Source of the DNA: Pseudoalteromonas sp. XMcav2-N
Lineage (GTDB): Bacteria > Pseudomonadota > Gammaproteobacteria > Enterobacterales > Alteromonadaceae
Reading direction: 5' to 3'
Length of the DNA: 64,000 bases
Assembly (NCBI RefSeq): GCF_024124545.1
Contig: NZ_JAMXSF010000009.1
Coordinates: forward strand, 124,001 to 188,000
Shown here: one piece after another, positions 37,704 to 46,282 of the stretch
Layout: each line of letters opens with the position of its first letter
How positions within the stretch are numbered: position 1 is the first letter of the stretch
Program-made: the position numbers and the translations under genes
The notes under the pieces: generated by a model
The model's input: the letters and a program-made list of their open reading frames with translations, nothing else
What the model was told of the DNA's origin: nothing
The model's database searches: none

Positions 37704-38236
37704 TGAGAGCATTGATCTTAACCGCAATCGCGTCTGCCAGCTTTAGCTATAGCGCGCTTGCTTCACAAATTTGTGCGTCAGCAGCTTTGGTACCTGACAC
37801 CACGCCAAAGGCACAGTTTGAAATAAAAGACGATGGTACCGTCTGTGATAAGCAAACTAACCTGATGTGGCAGCGCTGTTCATTCGGTCAGATTTACAAT
37901 AGTGACAGTGGCAGCTGCGATAATGTTGCACAAGAGCTGAGCTGGCAACAGGCACTACAAACTGCCAACGCGCAGGAATTTGCCGGTTACAGCGACTGGC
38001 ACCTGCCCAATGTGAAGGAGTTGGCCAGCATTGTAGAGCATCGCTGCGTCAAGCCCGCTATTAACGAGGAAGTTTTTCTCGCAACCCTGGAGAAAAACTA
38101 CTGGTCCAGTACCACAGTGGAAGGTACGCCAGGCAATGCCTGGCTGTTCTCTTTTGGCGATGGTAAAGTGAGCAATGTGTTTAGTAAGAACTCCACCGCT
38201 TATGTCAGGCTGGTTCGCTACGCATTCTGCGAGTAG
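37703..38236 (+). CDS. Secreted single Lcl (DUF1566) domain protein
   Basis: The 177-residue product has a signal peptide (cleavage after ALAS) and one Lcl domain: CDKQTNLMWQRC, DWHLPNVKELASIVEH, NYWSSTT and TAYVRLVRY are the recurrent family motifs. Six to seven Cys suggest disulfides in the periplasm or outside. Its ATG overlaps the stop of the lipoprotein gene as TAATG, so the two Lcl proteins are made together, one lipid-anchored and one free, and may form a pair. Confidence 0.82.
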   Translation: MRALILTAIASASFSYSALASQICASAALVPDTTPKAQFEIKDDGTVCDKQTNLMWQRCSFGQIYNSDSGSCDNVAQELSWQQALQTANAQEFAGYSDWHLPNVKELASIVEHRCVKPAINEEVFLATLEKNYWSSTTVEGTPGNAWLFSFGDGKVSNVFSKNSTAYVRLVRYAFCE

Positions 38237-38361
38237 CACAGACGTTCATTGAGGCACATTTGGTGCCGTTAGGCGCAAAAATTGGCCAGTCCCGCCGCAA
38301 ACAGGTGGGTTGGCCTCACTAAATTTGCTACGCTCACATTATCTTAAGGTGGAGGTAGCAC

Positions 38362-39138
38362 GTGTTCTGTGTACGCATTTTACAATTCTTATTTATATCC
38401 GCTTTATGGCTAATGCCGGCGCTTTCTCAGGCGGCAGGTAAATGTGATGTCGAACTGGGCCATGGCTTGATCATCACAGATTCGGTCATTCGCATCGTCG
38501 ATAAAAATCAGACCCGGGTGCAGATCAACAATGATAATCAGCTGCTTATCAAAGGTAAATGGATCCAGCTTAGTGATCAGGACACTCTGCTGCTGAATGA
38601 ATATGCACTTGGGATCCGCGACACTGTTCCTGAACTGGTTAATCTGGCGACAGACGGTGTCAATCTTGGCTTGAGCGCCATAGAGCAGGTCGTAGAGGGC
38701 ATGTCTGACAACGATCCGGAAGTGCTGAAAACCCAGCTGCAATATGTTGAGCGCGCATTGATGGATAAGTTTAAGCGTGGTGAAGACTTCTATTTTATCG
38801 CGCCGCAGTCCCTCTCTAAGATTGATGACTTTTTTACCAAGGAGATCAGCGAGCGGATCCATTCCGCTGTACATGGATCTTTGGGGGCGATACTGGTGTC
38901 TGTCGGGGACGCGTTTAAAGCCAGAGAAGGCAATATTGAAGATCGTTTCAGCGACATGGGCCAGCGCATGGAAATTATATCCAGTGAAATCGACAAGTCG
39001 CTTAAGAAGAAGGCCTATCAATTGGAAGAAAAGGCAGATGAATACTGTGAATGTCTTAACGCCTTAGACAAAACAGAGACCCGGCTACAAAGCATAGTCC
39101 CGAGTCTGGCCGAATACGATCTCGTTAAGATCCGTTAA
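38362..39138 (+). CDS. YggN-family (DUF2884) periplasmic protein
   Basis: The 258-residue protein has a signal peptide (cleavage near SQAA) and the DUF2884 pattern known from E. coli YggN: CDVELGHGLIITDSVIRI, then NNDNQLLIKGKWIQL, and LNEYALGIRDTVPELVNLATDGV. The later part is helical with a predicted coiled coil (KKKAYQLEEKADEYCECLNAL). Function is unknown. GGTGGAGGT lies upstream of the start. Its 3' end overlaps the convergent amidohydrolase by 14 bp, leaving no room for a normal terminator. Confidence 0.82.
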   Translation: MFCVRILQFLFISALWLMPALSQAAGKCDVELGHGLIITDSVIRIVDKNQTRVQINNDNQLLIKGKWIQLSDQDTLLLNEYALGIRDTVPELVNLATDGVNLGLSAIEQVVEGMSDNDPEVLKTQLQYVERALMDKFKRGEDFYFIAPQSLSKIDDFFTKEISERIHSAVHGSLGAILVSVGDAFKAREGNIEDRFSDMGQRMEIISSEIDKSLKKKAYQLEEKADEYCECLNALDKTETRLQSIVPSLAEYDLVKIR

Positions 39139-39967
39139 ACCCATACCAATTTTTGGCATTGGCGTAGCTGAGCTGATGCCAGAGTGCATCGTCGTGCCGG
39201 CACAGGGCTAAATACTGTTGCCAGACACCCTGGTAATCATGTCTGATCAGGCACACCGGGTGGTTAGAGGCAAACATGACTCGCTCCGTGCCAAATAAGT
39301 CCAGTAAGCTGGTGAGTTGGTCCTGTAAAGGCAAAGGGCTTGCCAGCAATTCATGCCCTGAAAATTTGATAGCGCAATGAGGGAGTGCTGCCAGTAAGGC
39401 CGCATTTTCCAGCCAGCTGTCTGCCTGACCCACCAGCCCGCTATGATTGAGCATAATACGTAAATTTGGTAGCTGGCGTGCAATGTTACACAGGTGCGTC
39501 ACCACATTATGCTGAGTGAGCTCAAACTGGGCCTCAAAGTGCAGTCCATTTTCACTCAGCAAGGCAAGATTATCGGCAACCTGGGGGGGGAGCAGGCGTG
39601 CTGCATCCTGGCCCTCAGTGATGTCGCGTATTGCTACCAAACTGGGGTGTTTTAGTGCTTCCAGCTGACGACGAAACTGTGCCGCTGGGGCGTCGATTTG
39701 TGCATAACTAACTGCTTTATAACGTGTGGCCGGAAGTAGCTGTGCCAGCCAGTCCAGCTCGCGTTGTGGTTGCTCGTTGTCAAACCCCGCCTCAATGTGG
39801 ACGCACCCTTCAAGAGAAAAGTCACTCAGACTGAAGAGCGCATCGGGCAGGTGGTCCTGCCTGATCAGGTCTAGATTAGGCCAACCAGGCGGGTTATGTT
39901 TCAGCCAGTGATATTGACCCTGCCGGAGTGAGAAAAAGTGAAGGTGCGGGTCAATAATTTTGTTCAT
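39125..39967 (-). CDS. Amidohydrolase_2 family (L-fuconolactonase-like)
   Basis: The 280-residue protein is a TIM-barrel amidohydrolase with the N-terminal metal motif [27 protein letters not shown], a mid-barrel His (MLNHSGLVG) and a C-terminal Asn/His region ([11 protein letters not shown]). The nearest known enzymes by motif are L-fucono-1,5-lactonases and L-rhamnono-lactonases. It is encoded with an SDR dehydrogenase (stop/start overlap ATGA at 39964-39967), a pairing that fits lactone opening plus sugar-acid dehydrogenation in fucose or rhamnose breakdown, but no transporter or other pathway gene is present. Confidence 0.8.
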   Translation of the reverse strand: MNKIIDPHLHFFSLRQGQYHWLKHNPPGWPNLDLIRQDHLPDALFSLSDFSLEGCVHIEAGFDNEQPQRELDWLAQLLPATRYKAVSYAQIDAPAAQFRRQLEALKHPSLVAIRDITEGQDAARLLPPQVADNLALLSENGLHFEAQFELTQHNVVTHLCNIARQLPNLRIMLNHSGLVGQADSWLENAALLAALPHCAIKFSGHELLASPLPLQDQLTSLLDLFGTERVMFASNHPVCLIRHDYQGVWQQYLALCRHDDALWHQLSYANAKNWYGFNGS

Positions 39968-40692
39968 CGTGCTGTATATCCACCGTCTATGGTTTGCAAA
40001 CTGCCGGTAATAAAGCTGGCATCGGGACTTACTAAAAATGCCACCAGGGCTGCCACTTCATTTGCCTGGCCTAATCGGCCCAATGGCTGGAGCGCCGCTT
40101 CTTCAGCGACAATAGCCTGCTTATCGGCACCGCTTTTTTCACAGTATCGATCGATAGCCTGATGAAACAAAGGTGTCTCTATGGTGCCCGGGCACACCGC
40201 ATTTGCGCGAATATTATAGCCCGCATAATCCAGTGCTGTGGTCTTGGCCATGGAGGCCAGTGCAGCCTTGGTCAGGTTATAAGCAAACGAGTTAGGCTTG
40301 CCTACTAAAGCCTGATCAGAGGAGATCAGGACAATACTGCCATCATTTTGCGCTTTCATGGTTGGCAGCACAGCCTGAATGGCGCTGTAGGCTCCTTTGA
40401 CATTGAGGGCAAAAAGCTGATCCAGGGTATGTTCATCGGTGTCTTCTATGGTGGCGCTGAGGTGTTTACCTGCGTTAGACACCAGTGCATCAACACGTCC
40501 TGTAGTGGCAATGATGTCTGCGATGGTATCGTGCACTGCGCTTACATCACTGACGTCACAGTGGCGATATTCTCCATGTGATGCAGTTTGAATGTCCAAA
40601 TTGAACACCTGATAGCCCTGAATTAGCAGACGTTCGGCAATGGCTTTACCAATGCCGACGCTGCCACCGGTTACAATGGCAACTTTTTGCAT
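39964..40692 (-). CDS. Short-chain dehydrogenase/reductase
   Basis: The 242-residue protein is a classical SDR: NAD-binding [10 protein letters not shown] near residue 9, NAG in VSNAGKHL, catalytic Ser in VLISSDQ, catalytic Y-x3-K in FAYNLTKAA, and [11 protein letters not shown] final [10 protein letters not shown] is usual for the family. Paired with a fuconolactonase-like gene, it could be a sugar or sugar-acid dehydrogenase such as 2-keto-3-deoxy-L-fuconate dehydrogenase; this is inference. It is 10 bp downstream of slyD on the same strand. Confidence 0.88.
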   Translation of the reverse strand: MQKVAIVTGGSVGIGKAIAERLLIQGYQVFNLDIQTASHGEYRHCDVSDVSAVHDTIADIIATTGRVDALVSNAGKHLSATIEDTDEHTLDQLFALNVKGAYSAIQAVLPTMKAQNDGSIVLISSDQALVGKPNSFAYNLTKAALASMAKTTALDYAGYNIRANAVCPGTIETPLFHQAIDRYCEKSGADKQAIVAEEAALQPLGRLGQANEVAALVAFLVSPDASFITGSLQTIDGGYTAR

Positions 40693-40701
40693 GTGTTTTC
40701 C

Positions 40702-41196
40702 TTAATGGTTGTGGCCGCAGCCACCTTCAGCGTGTACGTGGCCATGCGCCACTTCATCCGCTGTGGCTTCGCGCACAGACAAGATCTCGATGTCAAAGGT
40801 CAGTGTTTTGCCTGCAAAAGGATGGTTAAGATCGCAATCTGCGTTGAAACGGCCTACTTTAATGATCTGTACCTGGTGGCGGCCTTGGTTAGATTCAACA
40901 ATAGCTGTCATACCTGGTTTCCAGACTTTAGCGTTGCCCAGACCCTGCAAGTGTTTAATTGGGATGCGCTGAGTCAGGCCTTCCTGATACTCACCGTAGG
41001 CATCCTTTGGTTCCAGAGTCAGGGTCAGTTTATCGCCTGCCGCTTTGCCCTCTAATCCAGCTTCCAGGCCTGGCAACATACCTTCGGCACCGTGCAGGTA
41101 TACCAGTGCGTCCTGATTGGTGCTGGTTTCCAGCTGCTCACCGGCTTCGCTCAGGGTGTAGTGGAACTCAACCACAGTATTTTTTGCGATCTGCAT
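40702..41196 (-). CDS. slyD: FKBP-type peptidyl-prolyl isomerase SlyD
   Basis: SlyD is a cytoplasmic prolyl isomerase and chaperone with metal-binding tail. The 164-residue product has the FKBP core interrupted by the IF domain: FHYTLSEAGEQLETS, YLHGAEGMLPGLEAGLEGK and ITP-like IPIKHLQ, then LNHPFAGKTLTFDIEI. The C-terminal tail is short and His/Cys-bearing (HGHVHAEGGCGHNH), which fits nickel binding but is shorter than the E. coli tail. It precedes the SDR gene and may be co-transcribed. Confidence 0.94.
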   Translation of the reverse strand: MQIAKNTVVEFHYTLSEAGEQLETSTNQDALVYLHGAEGMLPGLEAGLEGKAAGDKLTLTLEPKDAYGEYQEGLTQRIPIKHLQGLGNAKVWKPGMTAIVESNQGRHQVQIIKVGRFNADCDLNHPFAGKTLTFDIEILSVREATADEVAHGHVHAEGGCGHNH

Positions 41197-41237
41197 AGTA
41201 ATCTCTTCATTTTCGTAGTGTTGTAGTGTCAGGCATT

Positions 41238-42731
41238 CTACGGATCGCTTTTCGGCTTGACCAGTGTTTTTAGTTCATCGAGGTAATCTTTGCCGCTCCC
41301 TGTACCTACGTTAGGCTGAGGCGTTGCAGGGGCTTCTACTGGCAAGTGAAGGATCAGCGTATCGCCAGGGGATAGCAGGCTTTGCGTTGTGAGTTGATTC
41401 CAGTCGAGCAAATCTTTCATCGGCACCTGGTATTGGCGGCTGAGGGCCCAAAGAGAATCTCCTTCCTGAATCACATGGTGTTTTTCATAGGTTGCGACTT
41501 TAGCTGGCCGTTGTTGCTGTAAATAGGGGCTGATCTCATAATCCACTGTGAGGTCGTCTTTGGCATGAGCGCGGTGGATCAGCAGTGTTTCACCAACCCG
41601 AATAAGATCCCGGGTTTTATTGTTGAGCTGTTTTAACTGCGCAACGCTGGTGTTATGTCGTCTGGCGATACCGTACAGGGTGTCATTGAGTCTTACCTGA
41701 TAGTGCGTGCTGAACTGACGGCGGTAGAAGTCGGTGGCGAACAGCTGCTGTTGATCCATAGGTAATAGTACTTTAAATGGCCCGTCAGCCGGACTCTGAT
41801 GACGTAAATATCCAGGGTTGAGCTGATGTAGTTGCTGCTTATCAATGTCGAGTAATGCAGCCAAAATACCAAAGTTAAACGCTTGCCCTACGTCTAACAC
41901 GGTCGTTTGCGCTTCATTGGGTAAACTGGGACGTTTCAGGCCTGTTTCTGGATGCTGTAACAGGTAGCTCAAAGCCAGCAATTTTGGCACATAGTCGGCG
42001 GTTTCTCTGGGGAGTTTCAGGTGCCAGAAATGGCTGCTACGCTTGTGCTTTTGGTTGTATTTTATCGCAGCTTTGACTCGTCCTTCACCGGAATTATAGG
42101 CTGCCAGTGCATGTAACCAGTTACCATTAAACCTCTGTCGCAGATAATTTAAATAATCAAGTGCCGCATCGGTTGCGGCCAGTACATCCTGACGGCCGTC
42201 ATACCAGTCATTGCTTTGCAGGCCAAAATGGTAGGCGGTTGCATCAACCAGTTGCCACACTCCGACGGCACCCTGAGAAGAGCGTGCCGTGGGCCGGAAA
42301 TCACTTTCTACGAAGGGCAGCAGTGCCAATTCCATCGGCAGTTTGCGTTGTTCCACTTTTTTCACTATGTGGTAGAGATAAGGGGCAGCCCGTTCGTTCA
42401 CGCTCAACAAGTAATTGGGTTGTGACAGATACCATTGAACCCGCTTCTGCAGGCGTGCATTGGGGGCAATATCAAAGCTGAGGTTTGCGGCGATATATTG
42501 CCAGAGCTCCTGATATTGCTGCGGCTGTTCAGTGATCACCGGCAAAGGTGCAGTGGCGCCCGATTGCTCAGCTTCGGGTGCTGGCAACTCCTCGCTGGGA
42601 AGGTTCAACGCCAGGTTGATATCCGCGGGGGTAGCATGACGTTCCGGGGAGCTGAGACATGCTGTCAGCATCACTGAGCACAAGACGATGACACCGCAGC
42701 GTAACGAACTAAGTACGCGCCACCAAGACAT
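41238..42731 (-). CDS. mltD: Membrane-bound lytic murein transglycosylase D
   Basis: MltD cleaves the MurNAc-GlcNAc bond to 1,6-anhydro products. The 497-residue lipoprotein has lipobox LTAC with C25, an SLT domain with catalytic E142 (LLPFVESDF) and SSQGAVGVWQLV, AYNSGEGRV as second SLT motif, and two LysM peptidoglycan-binding domains at about 343-385 and 418-461. Length and order match E. coli MltD. It is a single gene between slyD and the zapA cluster, all on the minus strand. Confidence 0.93.
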   Translation of the reverse strand: MSWWRVLSSLRCGVIVLCSVMLTACLSSPERHATPADINLALNLPSEELPAPEAEQSGATAPLPVITEQPQQYQELWQYIAANLSFDIAPNARLQKRVQWYLSQPNYLLSVNERAAPYLYHIVKKVEQRKLPMELALLPFVESDFRPTARSSQGAVGVWQLVDATAYHFGLQSNDWYDGRQDVLAATDAALDYLNYLRQRFNGNWLHALAAYNSGEGRVKAAIKYNQKHKRSSHFWHLKLPRETADYVPKLLALSYLLQHPETGLKRPSLPNEAQTTVLDVGQAFNFGILAALLDIDKQQLHQLNPGYLRHQSPADGPFKVLLPMDQQQLFATDFYRRQFSTHYQVRLNDTLYGIARRHNTSVAQLKQLNNKTRDLIRVGETLLIHRAHAKDDLTVDYEISPYLQQQRPAKVATYEKHHVIQEGDSLWALSRQYQVPMKDLLDWNQLTTQSLLSPGDTLILHLPVEAPATPQPNVGTGSGKDYLDELKTLVKPKSDP

Positions 42732-42780
42732 AGAAAAAACGGCCTGAATCTCTCATAAGGTCCACTATACTTGCTGGTGA

Positions 42781-43749
42781 TTATTTATTCAAAGTCTTCT
42801 TGCGGGCCAGAACTTTGACAGCCTGAGAGAAATGCTGAGTCAATTGCATCTGGTTGTAGGGCAAGTCCTGATAAAGAGAAGAGAGTGTTTTGGGGAGACG
42901 GGTATCTTCCTGCGCAGCCTGTTGATGTGCCAGCGTTAAAAATGCGATTGGCACACTGAGTTGTCGGGCTTTGTAGGGCTTACCAAAAGCAGGCAAGACC
43001 CAGTCGAGTTGAGGGCTGTGCTGCAAGGCAAGCAGAGCAGAGTGCCAACTTGTGTTGCGGACATAGGGCAGCAGGTTTACGCTCTGTCCTGCGAATAAAG
43101 CGCCATGTTGCACACTGAATACGCTCAGGTCGTAGCCGCTTTGACCGTGAAACTGGCTGAGTTTTAATGTGACTCCACCCAGTTCCAAATCAGCTTGCGC
43201 TGTAGTCTCGTTCGTGACAGCCGTACTTTGCAACGTTTGCCAGCGGGCCAGCCGTTGTTTGGCCAGCGCCAGCCGTTGTGGCCATGCAGCTTGTTGTTCA
43301 GCAGATAACTTACTCAGTCTTTGCTCACTGAGCTCAATGCTTTTGGCAAAGTTATCGAGCTGTGTATCCAGTGCTACTCGCAGCGTATGATCTGTGAGCT
43401 GTGGCGCCTTTGGCAGGTGTACGCTGGCATTCGGAAATGCCTGTTTTAATAGTGCCAGCCCGGTGAGCTGGTGGGTCTCGCTGGTAGTGGCGATTAAATA
43501 ACACAAAGGGGTGTTCAGGCGTTCTTTGAGTTGGTTAATCACCTGTTCCAGCGCCACAAAGTCTCCGTGGCTGTCTATCAGGGCGCTACAGTTTTTGCCC
43601 TGTATAAGCGCCATATTCGGTAAGATAAAGCGGGCTTTTGCTTGTGGTTCTATCAGGGTTATCTGAGAAGAAACCGTATGCCAGTTGGCTGCAAACGTTG
43701 TTGGCGCCAGCATCAGTGTGGTGAAGAATACACAGACCAGGCGAAGCAC
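42781..43749 (-). CDS. Metallo-beta-lactamase-fold-like periplasmic protein, degenerate metal site
   Basis: The 322-residue protein has a signal peptide (cleavage near TFAA) and a layout like the metallo-beta-lactamase fold: an N-terminal NMALIQGKNCSALIDSHGDFV, then at the place of the HxHxDH zinc motif the sequence IATTSETHQLTGL, and HGALFAGQSVN where an Asp ligand (LFAGD) is expected. These substitutions suggest loss of the zinc site. An inserted helical stretch of about 50 residues (near 135-180) is rich in Leu/Glu/Gln. It starts at a GTG directly after the zapA stop. Function unknown; it could also be a distant lookalike. Confidence 0.6.
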   Translation of the reverse strand: MLRLVCVFFTTLMLAPTTFAANWHTVSSQITLIEPQAKARFILPNMALIQGKNCSALIDSHGDFVALEQVINQLKERLNTPLCYLIATTSETHQLTGLALLKQAFPNASVHLPKAPQLTDHTLRVALDTQLDNFAKSIELSEQRLSKLSAEQQAAWPQRLALAKQRLARWQTLQSTAVTNETTAQADLELGGVTLKLSQFHGQSGYDLSVFSVQHGALFAGQSVNLLPYVRNTSWHSALLALQHSPQLDWVLPAFGKPYKARQLSVPIAFLTLAHQQAAQEDTRLPKTLSSLYQDLPYNQMQLTQHFSQAVKVLARKKTLNK

Positions 43750-44037
43750 TTAAGCACGTTCCATCTGAGTACTGATACGTTGAGTCAGCTGTTGTAGCGT
43801 TTGTTCCACTTGCTGGGTATCACTTTGCAATGCCAGCAATTCATGACACAGGTGTAATGCAGCGAGCAACAAGGCATTGTGATCGCTGCGCACTGTATCG
43901 CGCTGACGCATTTCGTCGACCCGCCCGTTAAGCAGGCCTACGGCATCAATCAGTGCTTGTTGTTGTCCTGGCGTGCAGGAAAACTGGTGACTTTTTCCCA
44001 GCAGGGTGACGGTGACCTGTTCGGGCGATTCTGACAT
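43750..44037 (-). CDS. zapA: Cell division protein ZapA
   Basis: ZapA cross-links FtsZ protofilaments at the division ring. The 95-residue protein has the N-terminal beta domain (VTVTLLGKSHQFSCTPGQQQAL) and the long C-terminal coiled coil (ALHLCHELLALQSDTQQVEQTL). The ATG overlaps the previous stop as TAATG. The usual gammaproteobacterial neighbour order after zapA is 6S RNA and ygfA; here the downstream gene starts without a gap, so no 6S RNA can sit there. Confidence 0.9.
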   Translation of the reverse strand: MSESPEQVTVTLLGKSHQFSCTPGQQQALIDAVGLLNGRVDEMRQRDTVRSDHNALLLAALHLCHELLALQSDTQQVEQTLQQLTQRISTQMERA

Positions 44038-44279
44038 TAGCCTGCCTGACTAGCACTCTGCAGTTTTTCTAACAACCCACTCAGTGTAGAGCTGGTTTCT
44101 TTTTGCTTTTCTTCGCTTTCCAGTACTTCAAGCTGCAGCGTCTCATTTTCATCAATTAATTTGCTGTTTTGCTCTTTGAGTGTGTTTACCTGCTCAGCCA
44201 GAGTATTGTTTTGTGCAATAAGTTGATCAATCAGTTGCTCGAGTTGAGGGAGAATTTCTTTCATTTTAAATGCGCTCAT
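44037..44279 (-). CDS. Small coiled-coil protein, TIGR02449/ZapB-like
   Basis: An 80-residue protein that is almost entirely one coiled coil (LPQLEQLIDQLIAQNNTLAEQ, and on through LIDENETLQLEVLESEEKQ), matching the small TIGR02449 family encoded upstream of zapA in gammaproteobacteria. It is likely a ZapB-like division partner, inferred from context. I start at the ATG at 44279; an earlier in-frame start eight codons upstream is less likely. Confidence 0.75.
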   Translation of the reverse strand: MSAFKMKEILPQLEQLIDQLIAQNNTLAEQVNTLKEQNSKLIDENETLQLEVLESEEKQKETSSTLSGLLEKLQSASQAG

Positions 44280-44486
44280 TATCACTGTGATTATGTCATG
44301 CAAATGTAAAGCAAAGTGCGCTGCAAAGCTAGTGATTAGGGCAGGTTATGCTGATTTTTGTCTCGTTTTAAGCGATAATACCCAATACTAACAATTTTGT
44401 TCATTTATGGTTCAGCCGAAGCGCTTAGAAAGCGCGGCTTTATGCGCCAAAGAAATGGACAATGCCCACCTAATTAGGAGCGGATA

Positions 44487-45323
44487 ATGCTCAGTTATCG
44501 ACATTCATTTCATGCAGGTAACCCTGCCGATGTCATTAAACATTTGGTACTGGCTCAAGTGCTGGAATATATGACACGTAAAGATAAGCCTTTTGATTAT
44601 ATCGATACGCATTCTGGTGCCGGATTATTCGAATTGGCAGCCAAAGATGCGCAAAAGACACAAGAGTATCTGCTGGGCATTGCGAAATTGTGGCAGTATT
44701 CCGGCCAGGTGGGTGCGATTCAGGATTATGTTGAACTGGTTAAATCACTGAATAGCGACACTCTGGCCTATTATCCCGGCTCGCCCAAAGTGGCAGAGCA
44801 GTTTTTGCGTAAACAGGACAAAGGCTGGTTTTTTGAATTGCACCCACAGGATCTCAAGCTGCTGGAAAAAAATACAGGGCATAAGCGCTCTTTGCGGGTG
44901 AAAGGGGAAGATGGCTTTAAAGGCCTGATGGGACTGGTACCGCCACAATCTCGTCGCGCCTGTGTACTGATGGACCCACCCTATGAAATCAAGTCTGATT
45001 ACGAGGTTGCGGCTCGCTCTATTATCAAGGCACACAAACGTTTTGCATCGGGGACCTATATGATCTGGTATCCGGTTGTGGATCGTGCGCGGATCGATCA
45101 GATGGAACAGACTCTGATTGAGTCCGGTGTGAGAAACATCCAGTTATTTGAATTGGCTACCGAGACGGATACCGAAGAGCGTGGCATGACAGCATCCGGT
45201 ATGATTGTCATCAACCCGCCGTGGACACTCAAAGCGACCATGGATGAAGTCTTGCCTGAACTGGTGACGTGCTTATCCTCAGACTCCGGGTTTTTCCGCT
45301 GTGAACAGTTGGTGGCCGAGTAA
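44487..45323 (+). CDS. rlmJ: 23S rRNA (adenine-2030-N6)-methyltransferase
   Basis: RlmJ methylates A2030 of 23S rRNA using SAM. The 278-residue protein starts MLSYRHSFHAGNPADVIKHL, has the SAM-site region DYIDTHSGAGLFEL and the catalytic DPPYEIK (N6-adenine methyltransferase motif IV). Length and motifs fit the family. It is divergent from the zapA cluster and has TAGGAG 8 bp upstream. Confidence 0.94.
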   Translation: MLSYRHSFHAGNPADVIKHLVLAQVLEYMTRKDKPFDYIDTHSGAGLFELAAKDAQKTQEYLLGIAKLWQYSGQVGAIQDYVELVKSLNSDTLAYYPGSPKVAEQFLRKQDKGWFFELHPQDLKLLEKNTGHKRSLRVKGEDGFKGLMGLVPPQSRRACVLMDPPYEIKSDYEVAARSIIKAHKRFASGTYMIWYPVVDRARIDQMEQTLIESGVRNIQLFELATETDTEERGMTASGMIVINPPWTLKATMDEVLPELVTCLSSDSGFFRCEQLVAE

Positions 45324-45347
45324 GCTGATTTTGTGTCAGCCTACTCG
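45317..45347. terminator. Convergent hairpin between rlmJ and the solute-binding-like gene
   Basis: CGAGTAAGCTGA (45317-45328) and TCAGCCTACTCG (45336-45347) pair over 12 bp with one mismatch and a 7-nt loop. It covers the stop codons of both convergent genes. Confidence 0.65.
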
Positions 45348-46129
45348 CCCTGATCCCTGCCCGTGAATGCATGCTCCAGATAGTAGGTTTCTATCCGGGC
45401 GATTTGACCCGATCGCTGAAGTGTCAGAATCGCCCGGTTGAGTCGGGGCAACAGATGGGCATGCTCGGCTCGCAGGCGAATATGCAGCAGGCCCTGTGAA
45501 TGTAACTGGTTGAAGTGCAAATTTACCTTGTCCTGTTCTGACCAGTATTTTGCGGGCAAGTCGCCAACGATGGCCAGCTCCACCCGCCCTTTATTCAGCG
45601 CTTGTAACAACGCGCGCTCGGACTCAAAGTCTACTCGGGTAAAAACATCATCGTCATGATAATAGTAACCACGCACTGTACCGACCATTTGACCTGACAA
45701 ACTGGTGAGAGGCCCTACGGGTGTGCGTGTTATAACGTACTCGCGAATAGGCAGAATTGCTTCTGAAAAAACAAACCGCGGATCGGTGCGTTGGGATGAG
45801 TTTAGCCAGGCGGGGCTGATAAGGTCGAAGTCGATTTTACCGCTCGCGAGATAACGGTTGGTGCGTTTTGCTGGCAGTACGATATTCTCGCCTTGCACCG
45901 ATGCCTGAGCCAGTATGCGCGCGACTAAATCGGGCAGGATACCCGGATGATGGGGGTCGTTAGTAAAGTAGGGGTAAAACGTGCCTGAGCCGCTGATACT
46001 ATATTTTAGAGTATGTTGCGTTTGAGTCGTGCTGTGATGCTCAGACAAAGCTGCAACCCCCTGACTGCTAAAAAGCAACGGGATAAGAAAAAGCAGGATG
46101 CAAAAATGCGAAATAAGTGTAACACTCAT
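45341..46129 (-). CDS. Periplasmic solute-binding-like protein (SBP_bac_3 type)
   Basis: The 262-residue product has a signal peptide (MSVTLISHFCILLFLIPLLFSS) and the bilobal pattern of family 3 solute-binding proteins: TFYPYFTNDPHHPGILPDLV near the start, RYLASGKIDFDLISPAW, then LTSLSGQMVGTVRGYYYHD and LLQALNKGRVELAIVGD. No permease or ATPase gene is nearby, so it is more likely an orphan sensor or amino acid binder. The ATG at 46129 begins the signal peptide; a longer frame of 30 codons has no sensible sequence. Confidence 0.78.
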   Translation of the reverse strand: MSVTLISHFCILLFLIPLLFSSQGVAALSEHHSTTQTQHTLKYSISGSGTFYPYFTNDPHHPGILPDLVARILAQASVQGENIVLPAKRTNRYLASGKIDFDLISPAWLNSSQRTDPRFVFSEAILPIREYVITRTPVGPLTSLSGQMVGTVRGYYYHDDDVFTRVDFESERALLQALNKGRVELAIVGDLPAKYWSEQDKVNLHFNQLHSQGLLHIRLRAEHAHLLPRLNRAILTLQRSGQIARIETYYLEHAFTGRDQGE

Positions 46130-46282
46130 AAGACCTATAATAGTAAAAGAGTGACAGTCTCGGCAACCACCTGAGGTAACTTTGTTGTTACCACAATGGT
46201 GAGAAAATAGATTGCTCAAGGGCGTGAGTTTTCATATGCTGGGACAACGGAAGCCTTTAAAGTACAAGAGTTAAGGATGTTA

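Noticed and set aside
43740..43760. Expected place of 6S RNA downstream of zapA
   Set aside because: The next gene begins immediately after the zapA stop, leaving no room for an RNA gene.
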